Source: Macrotis lagotis
Taxonomy: Eukaryota > Chordata > Mammalia > Peramelemorphia > Peramelidae
Direction of reading: 5' to 3'
Assembly: GCF_037893015.1 (NCBI RefSeq)
Contig: NC_133666.1
Location: 656,048,869 to 656,112,868, forward strand
DNA length: 64,000 bases
The notes below the pieces were generated by a model, which searched no databases, was not told the DNA's origin, and saw only the letters and a program-made list of their open reading frames with translations. Position 1 is the stretch's first letter. Each line of letters starts with the position of its first letter. This document shows positions 1 through 12,632 of the stretch, one piece after another. Position numbers and translations under genes: made by a program.

Positions 1-25
1 GAAGAGAAGAGAAGAGAAGAGAGGA
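1..25. repeat. (GAAGA)n microsatellite
   Basis: GAGAAGAGAAGA-type units run from the window edge. Confidence 0.8.
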
Positions 26-874
26 GAGACACTGAACCAGTTCCATCTCCACCATCTGTCACCTATGTGTACATATTTTATCTGTAACTTCCCCTTGACT
101 CTGTAAGGGTGACACCCCTACTTATGCCCTTCTCCTTATGGAAAGGAAGAGGGGAGGCAGGGTGAAAATGTGCTCTATTGAGAGAGAAAGAGAGATTAGT
201 GGGTGGCAGTACCCCTGGGTCTGACCTAGATTCTCAGTTCCTGAGCAGAGGTGCACTGTGGCACAGGATTCTGATCCAGAGGAGAGAAACACCAGTGGCA
301 TATGACTGAGTCAGTTCAGAGTGACTATTGTTTATAACTGACTGGCCAGGATATTTACCTGGGGAGTAGAATATGTCTGAATATGTCCAGAAGCAGGGTG
401 CATATATTCTGGATTGTACAATTTAGAGATAGGTGGCCTCAGACTCATGTGAGATTAATGATGGTACCTGGATCCTTTGTAAAGATGTGCAAACTGGGGT
501 ATTTATTAAGGAAAACTGATTGTGAGTTAGTATGGACTTGCAAGGAAAGTGCAGAAATGGCCATTTGCAAGAAAAATAATTTAAGGAACATCACTCAGTA
601 TATTAGCTATTTTTGGAATTGATACAATGACACAAAATCAGGAATTTAGTTTGATCAATTTTGGAGGTGGGAAGACCTTTCTAAAGACTTTGGTATAAAA
701 ACAACTTGCAGTGGAAGGAGGTACAGCAACTTTGGAAATGTACCTATTGTCATGGTGATTATAGGGCTTATCTAAAAGGGTCTCTGGGAAGTAAGGAGGT
801 GATCAGGGAGTTGTTATTTAGACTTAACAATTCAGAAATGTGAAGAAATCTTATTAAAATAAAAGAGGAGGGAT
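26..874. other. Unassigned AT-rich intergenic sequence
   Basis: No host gene recognised. It may be internal sequence of the ERV whose LTR follows, because a purine run (AAAAGAGGAGGG near 861-872) sits where a polypurine tract would. I recognise no viral protein. Confidence 0.3.
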
Positions 875-1349
875 TGAATGGGATAAAATTCTGAGATTTC
901 TTCAGTAAAATATTATAGATTGAATTTGGTTAACTATGTGCCCCTCCTTCCTTGACAAAGCAAACTTCTGGGATATTGTTGAAGAGTCAACTGACTTCAT
1001 CTTATCTGTTGATGTCTGGAGAGTCATTCAATTCCTGGGACTAAAGAGATAACTTGGTTTTGGTTTGAATTTTATGTTCTTTTCCCTAGATTAGTTTGCT
1101 TTGTTTGAAGTCTATGCCCCTTTCCCTAGGGTAGTTTTCCTGTTTAGATTGTAAGACCACATTCCTCATTAATGAGGGTGGGTCAGTTGGGGCGGGGATT
1201 GAGTTAGGATAAATGTGATTTTTGGGCCTTTTTCTTTTGCCTCAATCTCTCTAATTGATTGTGGCCCATTTCTTGAGAAAGGAATAAAGCCTTCTCTTCA
1301 TACCTTGAGAGATCTCCAAAATTTATTTAAGTGGCATTTGTCCCACACA
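875..1349 (+). mobile_element. Likely ERV LTR, plus orientation
   Basis: Begins TGAATGGG just after a purine-rich tract and ends CCCACACA. It carries AATAAAG at 1283 about 65 bp from its end, the spacing of an R-U5 region. About 475 bp long. I found no target-site duplication, so the limits are approximate. Fossil element; family not assigned. Confidence 0.4.
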
Positions 1350-1890
1350 CCCCTACTCACATTTCTCTGATATCTTTCAGAGGTATGGGGGAAAGAATGA
1401 GTCTTAAGTTTATTAGTTCCCTAATTATAGCTCATAGGGTCCTCTGTACCCCAGTTCCACTTAACTACTAACAGTTGTACTATCATTTGCAAAAAATATC
1501 TATTCAAAAGTATAGTCACAAATATACAAAATTCATAGCCCATGAGAGGCATAATCCTACTCTCTACCTTTATACCACTTCCATCTCTGGGGAAGAGAAG
1601 GGGATTAAGTTCATAGCCTCAGTTCCTAGTTCTGAGATAGTACAGATCTCATGGATGAGTAAGAGGCTCAAAAAGTAATCAATGAAAAAAAACGTAATCA
1701 ATGACATCTTTATTTACTAATATGCAACCTGATTGGTTGACCACAAAAATTTTATAATTCTTTGTGTGATTTCTATAAATATTTTTGCCTCATTAAGCTC
1801 TCGGTAGATATCTTTAATGATATCTTCCACCTATAGGTTTCTAGATAAGATTTTAGAAAACAAAACTTCATGTATAACTTAACTTTTTAT

Positions 1891-1937
<47 letters not shown>

Positions 1938-2160
1938 CGGAACTTCTATAATCACCTATACATAGGGAATAAATCTCTCTAAACTTAATTAGGTTGACCC
2001 ATGGACAACATAAATGGTACATTATGGTGCCTATGCTCAAAGGCTTTCCAGCATCGTAGAACCAAACAGAGCTTGTTATCTATTGGCATAAAGTTCAAGA
2101 ACCCAGGATCACCACATATCATAATGAGACATTGAAGTATATAACATCTTTAAAGGATTT
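1350..2160. other. Intergenic sequence with (CA)n/(TA)n tract
   Basis: No gene seen. A clean (CA)n run followed by TATATATA occupies about 1896-1936. Confidence 0.5.
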
Positions 2161-2169
2161 ACATGGCAT

Positions 2170-2500
2170 CAGCCAATCAATGAACATTTAAAGTGCCTAC
2201 TGTATGGCAGGCACTGTCCTTAAGTGCTATAGACACAAAGAAAAGCATCCATCCTCAGGGAACTTGCAGTCCATTGAAAGAGATAACATGAAAACAACTC
2301 TGTATATGACTGAAAATGACCGAACAACCATCATTTTCTTGTCTCTGCTTACTTTATTCTGTTTCACTTCATAGAGATCTTTCCATACTTATAGTACAGT
2401 AATATTTCACTACATTCATGTACCACAATTTATCCATTTTCTAATTAATAAACATCTGCCGATAGATACAGAGAGTGTTGCTAAAAATATTTTAGGCTGT
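2170..2500 (-). repeat. Old repeat plus L1 3' fragment
   Basis: 2170-2310 (AGTGCCTACTGTATGGCAGG-type) belongs to an old interspersed family also seen near 14600 and 54560. 2335-2480 (TTCATAGAGATCTTTCCATA, then a CACTACATTCATGTACCACA motif) matches the 3' part of marsupial L1 read on the minus strand. Confidence 0.5.
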
Positions 2501-3450
2501 GGGGACTTTAGTTTTTTATTGATAGCTTTCTTGGGGTTTAAGCCCAGAATGATACATGAAAAGACTGAAAGATATAATTTCTGGATAATTAATCATTTTA
2601 TTAATTATAGCTAGTGAATAATAAAAAGATGGTTATTTACCTTTCTCTTGTAAACCAAAGACCCCTTATGGAGGTCTCTTAAAGTTCATATACCTTTGGA
2701 AGAGTTCTCAGTAGGTGAGAATCAACTTTGATTGGTTAACAGTTGATGAAAGAATTAATATTATAATGAACTGGAATAGTCAAATTATTGTTCCCTGTTT
2801 GGGTTATTGATATGTAAGAGCACCAAATCTGCCTGCAGTTCATATGTCACCAGTCACAGGAAAAGAATTGTCTTCTGCCCTCAGGAGTGACTCATAATAA
2901 TGATCTGATGGAAAAATAGTGTATTTTCTCTTAAAACTCAGGTTACAATGTTATATATACCATTCTGATTAGTTTAAGCTATCATATTTGAATAATATAA
3001 TATAATATATAGATCTTTCCATGATTGAAAACTACTTGATTTAAAAGATTTCCACAATGTCTCATGCCTAATTAAAAAGCAATTACAAAGAGAATTAAAA
3101 ACTATATTTGTTTTTCCCTTTCAATTAAAGTCTTTTTTGTATTTGTATCTTCCCTCTCCTCAACTTGCATGAATCAGCATGAGATTTTCTAGGTCCAGGT
3201 TCCTTGTTCCCTTCCCCCACTATCTATTCCTGCTAGATTAAGATAAGAACTTTATAAAAAACAGCCAGACTTGACTGGCATAGAAAAAAGGGTATCCCAT
3301 TATCTCAGGGGCCCTAGCAGGGGGCCTACTCTGCCTAGAAGTCCAATAAATCTATTTCCACCCATTTTTTCTCATTTAATATGGTCATATACTTCTACCC
3401 TATCCCAGTCAAGTAGATTTGAACTCAGATCCTCCTAATTCTACCCCTCT
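2501..3450. other. Intergenic sequence, nothing recognised
   Basis: AT-rich, no plausible exon. A short tRNA-SINE-like scrap (TTTGAACTCAGATCCTCC) lies near 3417-3436. Confidence 0.4.
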
Positions 3451-3459
3451 ACTTATCTT

Positions 3460-4130
3460 TTTCTTTAATTTTAGAAAGGTTTTATGTATTTGAGTTTTAC
3501 ATTTTCCCCGATCTTGCTTCTTTCCACCCCCCCACAGAAGTTAGTTTGTTAGTCTTTACATCATTCCCATAGTATGCATTGATCTAAGTTGAATGTTATG
3601 AGAGAGAAATCATATCCATAAGGAAGAAATATATAGGATGTGATATAGCAGAATTTCATAATAAGATAACATTTTTTTTAAAAATTGAAGGTAGTCTTTG
3701 TTCAAACTCCACAATTCTTTCTCTGGATACAGATGGCATTCTCCATCACAGATATCTCAAGATTGTCCATGATTGTTGTCCTTTTGGTATAAGCAAGTCC
3801 ATCAAGGTTGATCATCACTTCCATGTTGCTGTTAGGGCGTACAATGTTCTTCTGGTTCTGCTCATCTTGCTCAGCATCAGTTTATGAAAAATCCTTCCAG
3901 GCTTCCCTGAATTCCTATCCCTACCCTCTACTTATCTTTAGAAAGAAATTTCTTACTAGTCTCTCTACTAATCTGCTGCTATCGCTTTCCTTGGCTGCTG
4001 CATTCATTCATTCATTCATTCCTGTATTTCAATTATTTGGGATGTTCAAGAAGCAAATAATCTCTTCGGTTTTAGTTTTCTTTCTAAAAATGTTTCAAAT
4101 GTCTTTTTATTACTAAACATTCATCTTTTT
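3460..4130 (-). mobile_element. L1/HAL1 3' UTR fragment
   Basis: Shares long stretches with 9650-9810 and 9935-10380: GTTAGTCTTTACATCATTCC, TTCTCCATCACAGATATCTC and CAGCATCAGTTTATG with CTTCCAGGCTTCCCTGAATT. The tail end is at the low coordinate, so the element is on the minus strand. No full ORF. Confidence 0.7.
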
Positions 4131-4826
4131 TTTAAATATAAGATCAGATATGTGGGGTGGATCATCCTAGGATGCATCCTGAGTGCTATTGCTCTTCAGC
4201 GCACACACACTATTCCATTCTCTCCTATGTTTTCTTGTGGGTGCAGAATAGTCTTTGAGTTTGTATTTGAAGGTCTTTCTCTTGTTTGCTCACAGAACTT
4301 ATTTCTGAATTGAATTGCTAAATTTAAACACGGTGTGTCTTAGATTTTTATGTCTTGTTTTTAGAGGCAGGAATTCTTTCTTGTGGAATTTCATTTTCTA
4401 TGTTCAGAAGTTCTGAGATGGTTTCTTCTATTATTTCCATCACATGGTGTTAAGGTTTCTTGTCCTGTCTTTGAGCTCAATATATTTAGCTTTCATGGTA
4501 AGTATATTTTTTAGTAATGTTAAAGTTATTGGTTGTTTGTTGTTTGTTTGCTTGCTTTTGCCTGGTGACTGAGAATTTGGCTGATGAGTAAGAACTGTGA
4601 ATGAATAAATAAATAAATGTTTTAGTGCCTGGAGAGAGGACCTGATAGTGGAGGAAGAACTTAGAAATAAAAATGATTATGATTTGTAACTTAAATAACA
4701 TTTATGGAAAAAAGAAAAAAGAAATAGTGCTTTAATTCTCATAGATTTGAGTAATGCCTTTGTATTCAATCTTAGAAATCAGTCAATAGATGCTTTTAGA
4801 TGATAAGACTCAGATTATTTCTTCTT

Positions 4827-4977
4827 CTTTTTTAAGATTTTTCAAGGCAATGGGGTTAAGTGGCTTGCCCAAGGCCACATGGCTAGGTAATTATTAAGTG
4901 TCTGAGGTCGGATTTGAACTCAGGTACTCCTAACTCCAACACTGGTGCTCTACCCACTGTGCCACCTAGCCACCCCC
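4827..4977 (-). repeat. tRNA-type marsupial SINE
   Basis: Full-length copy; the head (GGTGGCTAGGTGGCACAGTG on the minus strand) is at the high end. Flanking duplication TATTTCTTCTT at 4816-4826 and 4978-4988. Confidence 0.9.
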
Positions 4978-5038
4978 TATTTCTTCTTTCTTAATAGCAT
5001 TTTTATTTTTTACCAGAGAGGTCTTTGAACAAGATTTT

Positions 5039-5235
5039 ACATATATATATGTATGTATATATAATATATATATATATTTCAACAAAATTGGTTTCTTGTT
5101 ATAATCTTTGTATTTTATTTTACACATTAGTGATTCATATATATAGATTGTATATATAATACATGTATATATGTATAGAGATAGGATGAATGTTTATATA
5201 TATATATAGGTATGTGTGTATACATATAAATAAAT
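5039..5235. repeat. (AT)n-rich low-complexity tract
   Basis: Interrupted TATATA/TGTATG runs, imperfect. Confidence 0.7.
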
Positions 5236-5679
5236 AATATATTAAGCGCTGTATTTCAATATAATTGGTTTCCTTTGTATTTTATTTTAATTCATCTAAA
5301 GACACGATTCTGAGAAGGCATACAAAGACTGCCAAAGTGGTTCAGGAAACAAAAAAAGATTGAGAACTCTTATTTTAAAAGTTAACATTTCTGTCATTGG
5401 TTTGGGTGATATTTATCAGGCACAGGCATCTAGGAAGGATAGCAAATAATTCCTCCTTTTGTCCAAGTGATCTGTAGTATAATCCCATGACTATCACTTC
5501 TGTCTCTCACTGAAGATTTCAAGTCAAATCTTGCTTCTGTCACTACCTTTGTGACTTTGGGCAAGTCCTTATTCACTTCTGTGGATCTTGGTTCCCTCAT
5601 CTTAAAAAAAAAAACTGATATAATCTGATATGTTATATGTACAATCATGTAATATATGTTTTCATATTAGGTCATGCTA

Positions 5680-5930
5680 TGAAAGAAGAATCAAGACAAA
5701 AAGGGAAAAACCCTGAGAAGGGAAGAACAAAAAATAAAATTAAAAATGTGAAAGTCTGCTTTGATCTGCATTTGGATACCATAGTTCTTTCTCTATCTGT
5801 GGATGGCATTTTCCATCACAGGTCTTTTAGAATGGCCTTTGATGGCTATATTGAGGAGAAGAGCTAAGTCCATCAACGTTGATCATCCCCCAGTGTTGTT
5901 GTGAGGTGTACAGGAAGCTAAGATTCTCAA
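5680..5930 (-). mobile_element. L1/HAL1 3' UTR fragment
   Basis: The stretch CTTTCTCTATCTGTGGATGG, CATTTTCCATCACAGG, GTCCATCAACGTTGATCATC matches the L1/HAL1 3' UTR copies near 3730 and 10160 in the same orientation. Confidence 0.65.
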
Positions 5931-6340
5931 GAACAATACTTTTGGCTTACATTTGTATTCCCAGTGTTTTGTTAGTCCATTGTGCTTGCTTAATAAAAAC
6001 CTGACTTTAGTCCTGTATATTTATGTATTAGAGAAATATCAATCTAATTTTTAAATGTCAAGAAAATGTTATTTGTGAGGGTTATTCTGAGGGTTTCCTC
6101 TGTAGCATGGGCCCTAATCAGATTCAAATCCCCTTCAATTGGTCAATGTAACGTCATTGTTCAATATAAATTCAATATAAATTCACCAAGGTAAGTGCAA
6201 CCCCAGCCCATCCCTCTACCCTTCCTCCAGCTTCTTGCCTCTCAGTCTTGCAAAGTGGGTACATGACTCCATCACTTAGAGGGGTCCCTCATTTACCCAC
6301 TTCTTTATGATTCTTTCCTGTACCAGAAGTGGGCAAGATG

Positions 6341-6500
6341 GGGGCAGTTAGGCGGTACAGTGGATAGAGCACCGATCCTGTAATCAAGAGGACCTGAGTT
6401 CAAATCTAGCCTCAGACACTTAATAATTACTTAGTTGTGTGACTTTGGGCAAACTACTTAACTGCATTGCCTTGCAAAACACAAACAAACAAACAAAAAA
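6341..6500 (+). repeat. tRNA-type marsupial SINE
   Basis: Plus-strand copy, GGGGCAGTTAGGCGGTACAG to a (CAAA)n tail. Flanked by AGAARTGGGCAAGA duplications at 6325-6338 and 6501-6514. Confidence 0.9.
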
Positions 6501-6789
6501 AGAAATGGGCAAGACTATAAAAGTTTGGCCCATGTTTCCCTCTACTCCAGCCATTTTTTTATTGGCTGTTTTCCTTTCTCTCTTCCCCCCAGTCATTCTT
6601 GCCAAGACCTTTGTTTTTCAGCCTGTCCTCAAGCAACTTATTGTTTCTCCAGTGAAAAAAGTGTAATCCTGAACTTTGCAGGCTTGTGAAATAAAAATTC
6701 TGAGTTTTCCCACTTCCAGGGCTAGTTTTGAGTTTTTTTACTTCCAAGAACCTTGATCTTTGTGGCTGCACCATTCATCTCCCTGTCGT

Positions 6790-7740
6790 CATGTCTTCTT
6801 TATTTAAACATTACTACAATAGTCATGATGTGAAAGTAAACATAACCCCCTCCCCCCTCCACAAAAAAAGAGAAACTCCAAGAAAAATGAAGTGGAAAAA
6901 AAATATGCTTCAGTCTGTATCAGACATCATCAGCTCTGTTCGTGAGATGAATAGCATTTGCCTTCAAAAGGCCTTCAGAGTTCTCTTGGGTCATAGCATT
7001 GCTGCAGTATTGCTGTTATTTTGTATAAGGTATATTTCCCATTGCATCTGCTCATGTAGGTTTTTTACTGAGAGCATCCTGCTCATCATCTCTCACAAAA
7101 GAACAACATTTCATCTCAATCACATAGCACCATTTGTTCAACCATTCCCCAACTGTTGGGCCTTCCCTCAATCTCCAACTTCCCACCATCAGAAGAGAGC
7201 TGCTATAAATATTCCTATACATTTGGTTCTTTTCTTTCCATATTTCATCTCTTCTGGAATATGGACATAGCAGTGGCCTTGCTAGGTCAAAGGGTAGGCA
7301 TGGTTATATGGCACTTTGGGAATAGTTCCACATGGCTCCACAGAATTATTATTATTATTATTATTTTTTAGGTTTTTGCAAGGCAATGGGGTTAAGTGGC
7401 TTGCCCAAGGCCACACAGCTAGGTAATTATTAAGTGTCTGAGACCGGATTTGAACCCAGGTACTCCTGACTCCAGGGCCGGTGCTTTATCCACTATGCCA
7501 CCTAGCTGCCCCTCCACAGAATTATTGAATCATTTCACAACTCCTCCAATTGGGTCTCAATATCTCAATTTCCCTACATCCCTTCCAACATTTGTCATTT
7601 TCTCCTTCTGTTCTATTGGTGAATCCAATAAGTATAAGGTAGTATGTCAGAATTGTTCCAACCTGGATTTCTCCTATCAATAGTGAGGTAGGACAATTAA
7701 AAAAAATTTAAAAAGATTGCATTGATAACTTCATCTGAAA
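6790..7740 (-). mobile_element. L1 3' part: end of ORF2 and 3' UTR
   Basis: On the minus strand this resembles the marsupial L1 end (compare 42130-42925 on the plus strand): nucleotide blocks around TTCAACCATTCCCCAACTGT, GCTGCTATAAATATTCCTAT and GGACATAGCAGTGGCC. Interrupted by a SINE at 7351-7512. Heavily decayed; no open ORF2. Confidence 0.75.
7351..7512 (-). repeat. tRNA-type SINE inserted in an L1
   Basis: Full-length; duplication TCCACAGAATTATT at 7337-7350 and 7513-7526, so it landed after the L1. Confidence 0.92.
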
Positions 7741-7783
7741 ATTGTTGTTGTCTCTTGACCACACTTTGAGGCTCTTATTTTTT

Positions 7784-7937
7784 TTTTTTAGTTTTTTATT
7801 TTTTATTTTTTGCAAGGCAATGGGGTTAAGTGGCTTGCCCAAGGCCACACGGCTAGGTGTGTCTGAGGCCGAATTTGAACTCAGGTACTCCTGACTCCAA
7901 GGCCAGTGCTCTATCCACTGTGACACCCATCCACCCC
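7784..7937 (-). repeat. tRNA-type SINE
   Basis: Slightly shortened copy with duplication TGAGGYTCTTATTTTTT on both sides (7767-7783 and from 7938). Confidence 0.9.
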
Positions 7938-9640
7938 TGAGGTTCTTATTTTTTATAAATTTGATTCAGTTCTTTATGGTTGAGAAATGAAGTCTTTAAT
8001 CAGAGAAACTTGTTTCAATATTTTTTCTCCCACATTTGCCATTGCTAGCTATATATCACTTCATCCTATTCCCCCACCCCCACTATTCTATTCCCTCTCT
8101 CCTTTCACCCTCTCCCTTCTTAAAAGTGTGTTGCATTTGACTATCCTCTCCCACAATTTCCCCTCCTTTCTATAAACTAGTACCTTTCCTCCCTCCCCCC
8201 CTTCTCCCTTCCCTTACTCTATTTTCCTCTAGGGTAAGACAGATTTCTATATCCAATTTCTATAGCCAGTTCCAATGAGGGTAAGGCTCATTCATTCCCC
8301 CTCACCTTCCTCCTCTTCCGCTCCACTGTGAAAGTTTTTTTTGTGGCCTCTTTTATATGAAATAACTTAGCCCATTCTACCTCTTCTTTCCCTTTCACCC
8401 AGTACATTCCTTTCTCGCCTATTAACTCCATTTTTTAAACATATTATACCTTCAAATTCAACTCCCTCCTCTGCCTTGTCTATATATGCTCCTTCTAACT
8501 GCCCCAATTAATTAGAAGGTTCATATGAGTTATCAGTATCCATCTTTCCAAATATAAGTAATTCAACATCATTAAATTCCTCATAATTTGCTTTTCCCAT
8601 CCACCCTTTCTATGCTTCACCTGAGTCCTGTACTTGAAGATCTAATTTTTTCTTCAGCTTTGGTCATTTCAACAGGAAAGTTTGAAAGTTCCCTTATTTC
8701 TTTAAATATTCACCTTTTCCCCCAAAAGATGTTTTGCTGGGGATTCTTGTTTTTTTGGCCTCCTGGAATATCATATTCTAAGCCCTATGATCCCTTAGTG
8801 TAGAAGCTATTAAATCTTGTGTTATCCTGACTGTAGCTCCATTTGAATTGTTTCTTTTTGGGTGCTTGCAGTATTTTCTCCTTGACTTGGGAGTTCTGAA
8901 ATTTGGCAATAATATCCCTGACAGTTTTCATTTGGTGATCTCTTTCAGGAGTTGATTGGTAGATTCTTTCAATTTCTATTTTACCCTCTGCTTCTAGGAT
9001 AACAAGACAGTTTTCCTGGATAATTTCTTGAAAATAGACTTTTTTTTTTGCTCATGACTTTCAGGTAGTCCAATAATTTTTAAGTTATATCTTCTGGATC
9101 TGTTTTCCAGGTCAGTTGTTTTTCCAATGAGATCTTTCACATTTTCTTGTTTTTCGTTCCTTTGGTTTTGTTTCATTGCTTCTTGATTTCTCACAGTCAT
9201 CAGCTTCCCTTAGCTCCATTCTACATTTGAAGGAATTATTTTCTTCAGAGAGTTTTTTGTATTTCCTTTTCCATTTGTCCAATTCTTCCTTTTAAGGCAT
9301 TTTCCTCCTCATAGACCTTTTGGACTGCTTTTTACATTTGACCTAAATTGGTTTTAAAAATTGTTATTTTTTTTTTAGGTTTTTGCAAGGCAAACAGGGT
9401 TAAGTGGCTTGCCCAAGGCCACACAGCTAGGTAATTATTAAGTGTCTGAGACCAGATTTGAACCCAGGTACTCCTGACTCCAGGGCCAGTGCTTTATCCA
9501 CTACACCACCTAGCGGCCCCCAAAAGTTATTATTTTCTTCAGCAGTTTTCGGCATCTCCATCAATAAAGTTGCTGACTCTGTTTTCATGATTTTCCCACA
9601 TCACTCTCATTTCTCTTCCTAATTTTTCCTCTATCTCCCT
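7938..9640 (-). mobile_element. HAL1-like element (ORF1-only L1), decayed
   Basis: On the minus strand, 9640-8620 encodes remnants of L1 ORF1: a coiled-coil region, then NVKDLIGKTTDLENRSRRYN with LKIIGLPESHEQKK. It passes straight into a purine-rich segment (about 8620-8060) also found after ORF1 in the 9941-13791 copy. No ORF2 lies between, which matches HAL1 (half-L1). A SINE interrupts it at 9371-9520. Confidence 0.65.
9371..9520 (-). repeat. tRNA-type SINE inserted in a HAL1
   Basis: Full-length; near-matching flanks AAAAATTGTTATTTT (9356-9370) and AAAAGTTATTATTTT (9522-9536). Confidence 0.9.
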
Positions 9641-9649
9641 TGATTTTCT

Positions 9650-9810
9650 TTTTTTTAATGAAAAATTTTATTTTGAGTTTTACAAATTTACCCCTATTGT
9701 TGCTTCCCTCCCCCCATCCCCACAAAAGGTAGTCTGTTAGTCTTTACATTGTTTCCATGGTATGCACTGATCTAAGTTGAATGTGATGACAGAGAAATCA
9801 TATCCTTTTT
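9650..9810 (-). mobile_element. L1/HAL1 3' UTR terminal fragment
   Basis: A short extra copy of the 3' end (TTTATTTTGAGTTTTACAAA, GTTAGTCTTTACATTG), parallel to the end of the next element at about 9941. Confidence 0.6.
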
Positions 9811-10701
9811 TATTAGCTATTATATATTATGATGATATTTTTATTATTTTTTAAAGGAGAGAATATTTATTAGATTTATCATTTATTGACCACAACTGAA
9901 GGGTGGTCAGTCTCACCTCATCTTGATGCTCAGTGGGGGAGGTATTTTTTTTATTTTGAATTTTTTACAATTTTCCCCCTACTCTTGCTTCTCCCCCCCC
10001 CCCCCCCACACACACACAGAAGGCAGTCTGTTAGTCTTTACACTGGAGAAATCATATTCTTAAGGAAGAAAACTAAAGTATAAGAGATAGCAAAACTGCA
10101 TAATAAGATGACAAGTTTTTTTTTCTAAATTGAAGGTAATGGTCTTTGGTCTTTGTTCCAACTCCACAATTCTTTCTCTGTATACAGATGGTATTCTCCA
10201 TCACAGATAGCCCAGAACTGTCCCTAATTGTTGTACTGATGGAATGAGTAAGTCTATCAAGTATGATTGTCAACCCCTGTTGCTGTAGGGTGTACAATAT
10301 TTTTCTTGTTCTGCTCATTTCACTCAACATCAGTTCATGTAAATCCTTCCAGGTTTCCCTGAATTCCCATCCCTCCTGGTTTTTTTTGTTAATATGACTT
10401 TATACATTACTAAAATATTCTTGTTTAAAAGTAAACATAATTACCCCTCCCCCACAAAAATATAGAACCTCATGAGAAATAAAATAAAAGAGAAAAAATG
10501 TGTTTCAGTCTGTGTTCTGATACAATAAACTCTGTCTTAGGTGGATTACATTCTTGATGATAAGTCCATTGCAGAAGTTACTTCCATATGTTTCCACAGT
10601 TGCTGTTGCTGATTGTAAATCCCTCCACCCATTCTTCCCCACTACCATCTATTATATTTTCTCTCTCCTTTCACTCTGTCCCTCTTCTAAAATGTGCTGT
10701 A

Positions 10702-10848
10702 GGGTAGTTGAGTGATGCAGCAGACAAGAGCATCGGCCCTGGGGCCAAGAGGCCCCAAGCCTACATCCCACCCCAGAGACCCAGCAACCACCTGGCCCCA
10801 TGGTCCCAGACAGGCCACCAATTCCAGCACCTTGAAAAAAAGTAAAAA
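10702..10848 (+). repeat. GC-rich variant of the tRNA-type SINE
   Basis: Reads GGGTAGTTGAGTGATGCAGC then GCATCGGCCCTGGGGCC: a head like the common SINE but a diverged, C-rich body ending in a short A tail. Flanks AAAATGTGCTGTA and AAAATGTGTTATA (10689-10701, 10849-10861) show a real insertion. Confidence 0.75.
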
Positions 10849-11449
10849 AAAATGTGTTATATCTAACTGTTATCTCCTATGGTCTACCCTCTCCTCTATC
10901 ACCCACATCCCCCCTTCCCCTATCCCCCTTCTCTCCTTTTTACTCTAGATGTCTATACCCTATTGAGTGTATATGCTGTTTCCTCTCTGAGCCATTTCTG
11001 ATGAGACTGAAGGTTCCCTCATTGCCCTTGCCTTCTCCTTTCCATATCAATTGCAAAAAAAAAATCTCTTTTATATGAAACATCTTTGCCTATTCCACCT
11101 CTCCTTTCTCTTACTCCTAGTACATTTCCCTTTTAGCTATTAACTCCATTTTCACAATATATTATATCTTCAAATTCAGCTCTCTCCTGTGCTTCATCTG
11201 TAAAAGCTCCTTCTAACTACTCTATTAACTGAGAAGTTTCATATGAGTATTATCAGCATCATTTTTCTATGTGGGAGTACATGTAGTTCATCATCATTAA
11301 GTCCCTCATATTTTACCCTTCTCCTCCACTCTCTGCTTCACCCAAGTCTTGTACTTGAAGGTCAAACTTTCTGTTCAGCTCTGGTCATTTCAATAGGAAC
11401 ATTTGAAATTCCCCTGGTTCATTGAAAGCCCATCTTTCCCCTGGAAGAG

Positions 11450-11835
11450 TGTTGTGGCTTGCTTCACCTTGGGGCCCACAGTGATGACCTCCTTCCCGGA
11501 GGGGAGCTGAGAATAAGGAGTCAAGCCACCACTGCCTTATGCCTCCAGCTCAATATTATTACTGCTTAGCTATTACATATATACTGTTAGGCTTTCCAGG
11601 GCAGAACAAAGAATAATGAAGTAATGGGGGTATGCACAAACGGGGTGTATGTACAATGTCTTGTGTTACAGGATAAGGGGGTATGTTGGGGGGGAAGTGG
11701 TAAAACACAGCTGTGTCTTGTGCCCTTGGGCTGTGGGGCAGAATGTCCATCTACCAAGGACTCCAGTGCATCTCTCAGGGCAGCAAGCCAGCTCCTGCCA
11801 GGTGGTGGTCCGTTAGAATAGCCTGTGTTCCCACA
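11450..11835 (-). mobile_element. Solo LTR inserted in HAL1 ORF1
   Basis: A 386 bp block with TG...CA ends splits the HAL1 ORF1 C-terminal region. 6 bp flanks GAAGAG (11444-11449) and GAAAAG (11836-11841) look like a target duplication. Minus orientation is suggested by a TATATA-like box and downstream layout. Fossil ERV LTR; family not assigned. Confidence 0.6.
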
Positions 11836-12480
11836 GAAAAGGATGTTCAGTTTTGCTGGGTAGTTGATTCTTGGTTGCATTCCAAGCTCTTTTGTCTTCT
11901 GGAATATTATATTCCCAGTCCTAAGGGCCCTTAATGTAGTTGCTGCTAAGTCCTGTGTGATCCTGACTGCAGCTCCATGATATGAATTGTGTCCTTCTGG
12001 CTGCTTGTAATATTTTCTCTTTGACTTGGGAGTTCTGGAACTTGGCTATAATATTCCTGGGGGTTGTTTTTTTTTTTTTTTTGGATCATTTTCCGGGTGA
12101 GATCAGTGGATTCTCTCAATTTTTATTTTGCCCTCTGCTTCTAGGAAATCAGGGCAATTTTCTTGTAGGATTTCTTTAAAAATGAGGTCAAGGCTCTTTT
12201 CCTGTTCATGACTTTCAGGTATCCCAATAATTTTTAAAATTATCTTTCCTGAATCTGTTTCCAGATCAGTTGTTTTTTCAATGAGATGTTTTACATTTTC
12301 TTCTAATTGTTCATTCTTTTGTTGTTGAAGTATTATGTCTTGACCTCTTATAAAGTCATCAGCTTCCTTTAGTTCCATTCTATAGCTGAAGGATTTGTTT
12401 TCCTCAGAGAGCTTTCTTATCTCTTTTTCTATCTGGCCAATTCTGCTTTTTAAAGCATTCTTCTCCTCAATAACTTTTTT

Positions 12481-12632
12481 TTAGTTTGTTTTTTTTTTGC
12501 AAGGCAAATGGGGTTAAGTGGCTTGCCCAAGGTCACACAGCTAGGTAATTATTGTCTGAGGCTGGCTTTGAACTCAGGTCCTCCTGACTCCAGGGCCAGT
12601 GCTCTATCCACTGAGCCACCTAGCCAACCTCC
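12481..12632 (-). repeat. tRNA-type SINE inserted in HAL1 ORF1
   Basis: Flanks CTCAATAACTTTTT and CTCAGTAACTTTTT. It separates two parts of the ORF1 coiled-coil region. Confidence 0.88.
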
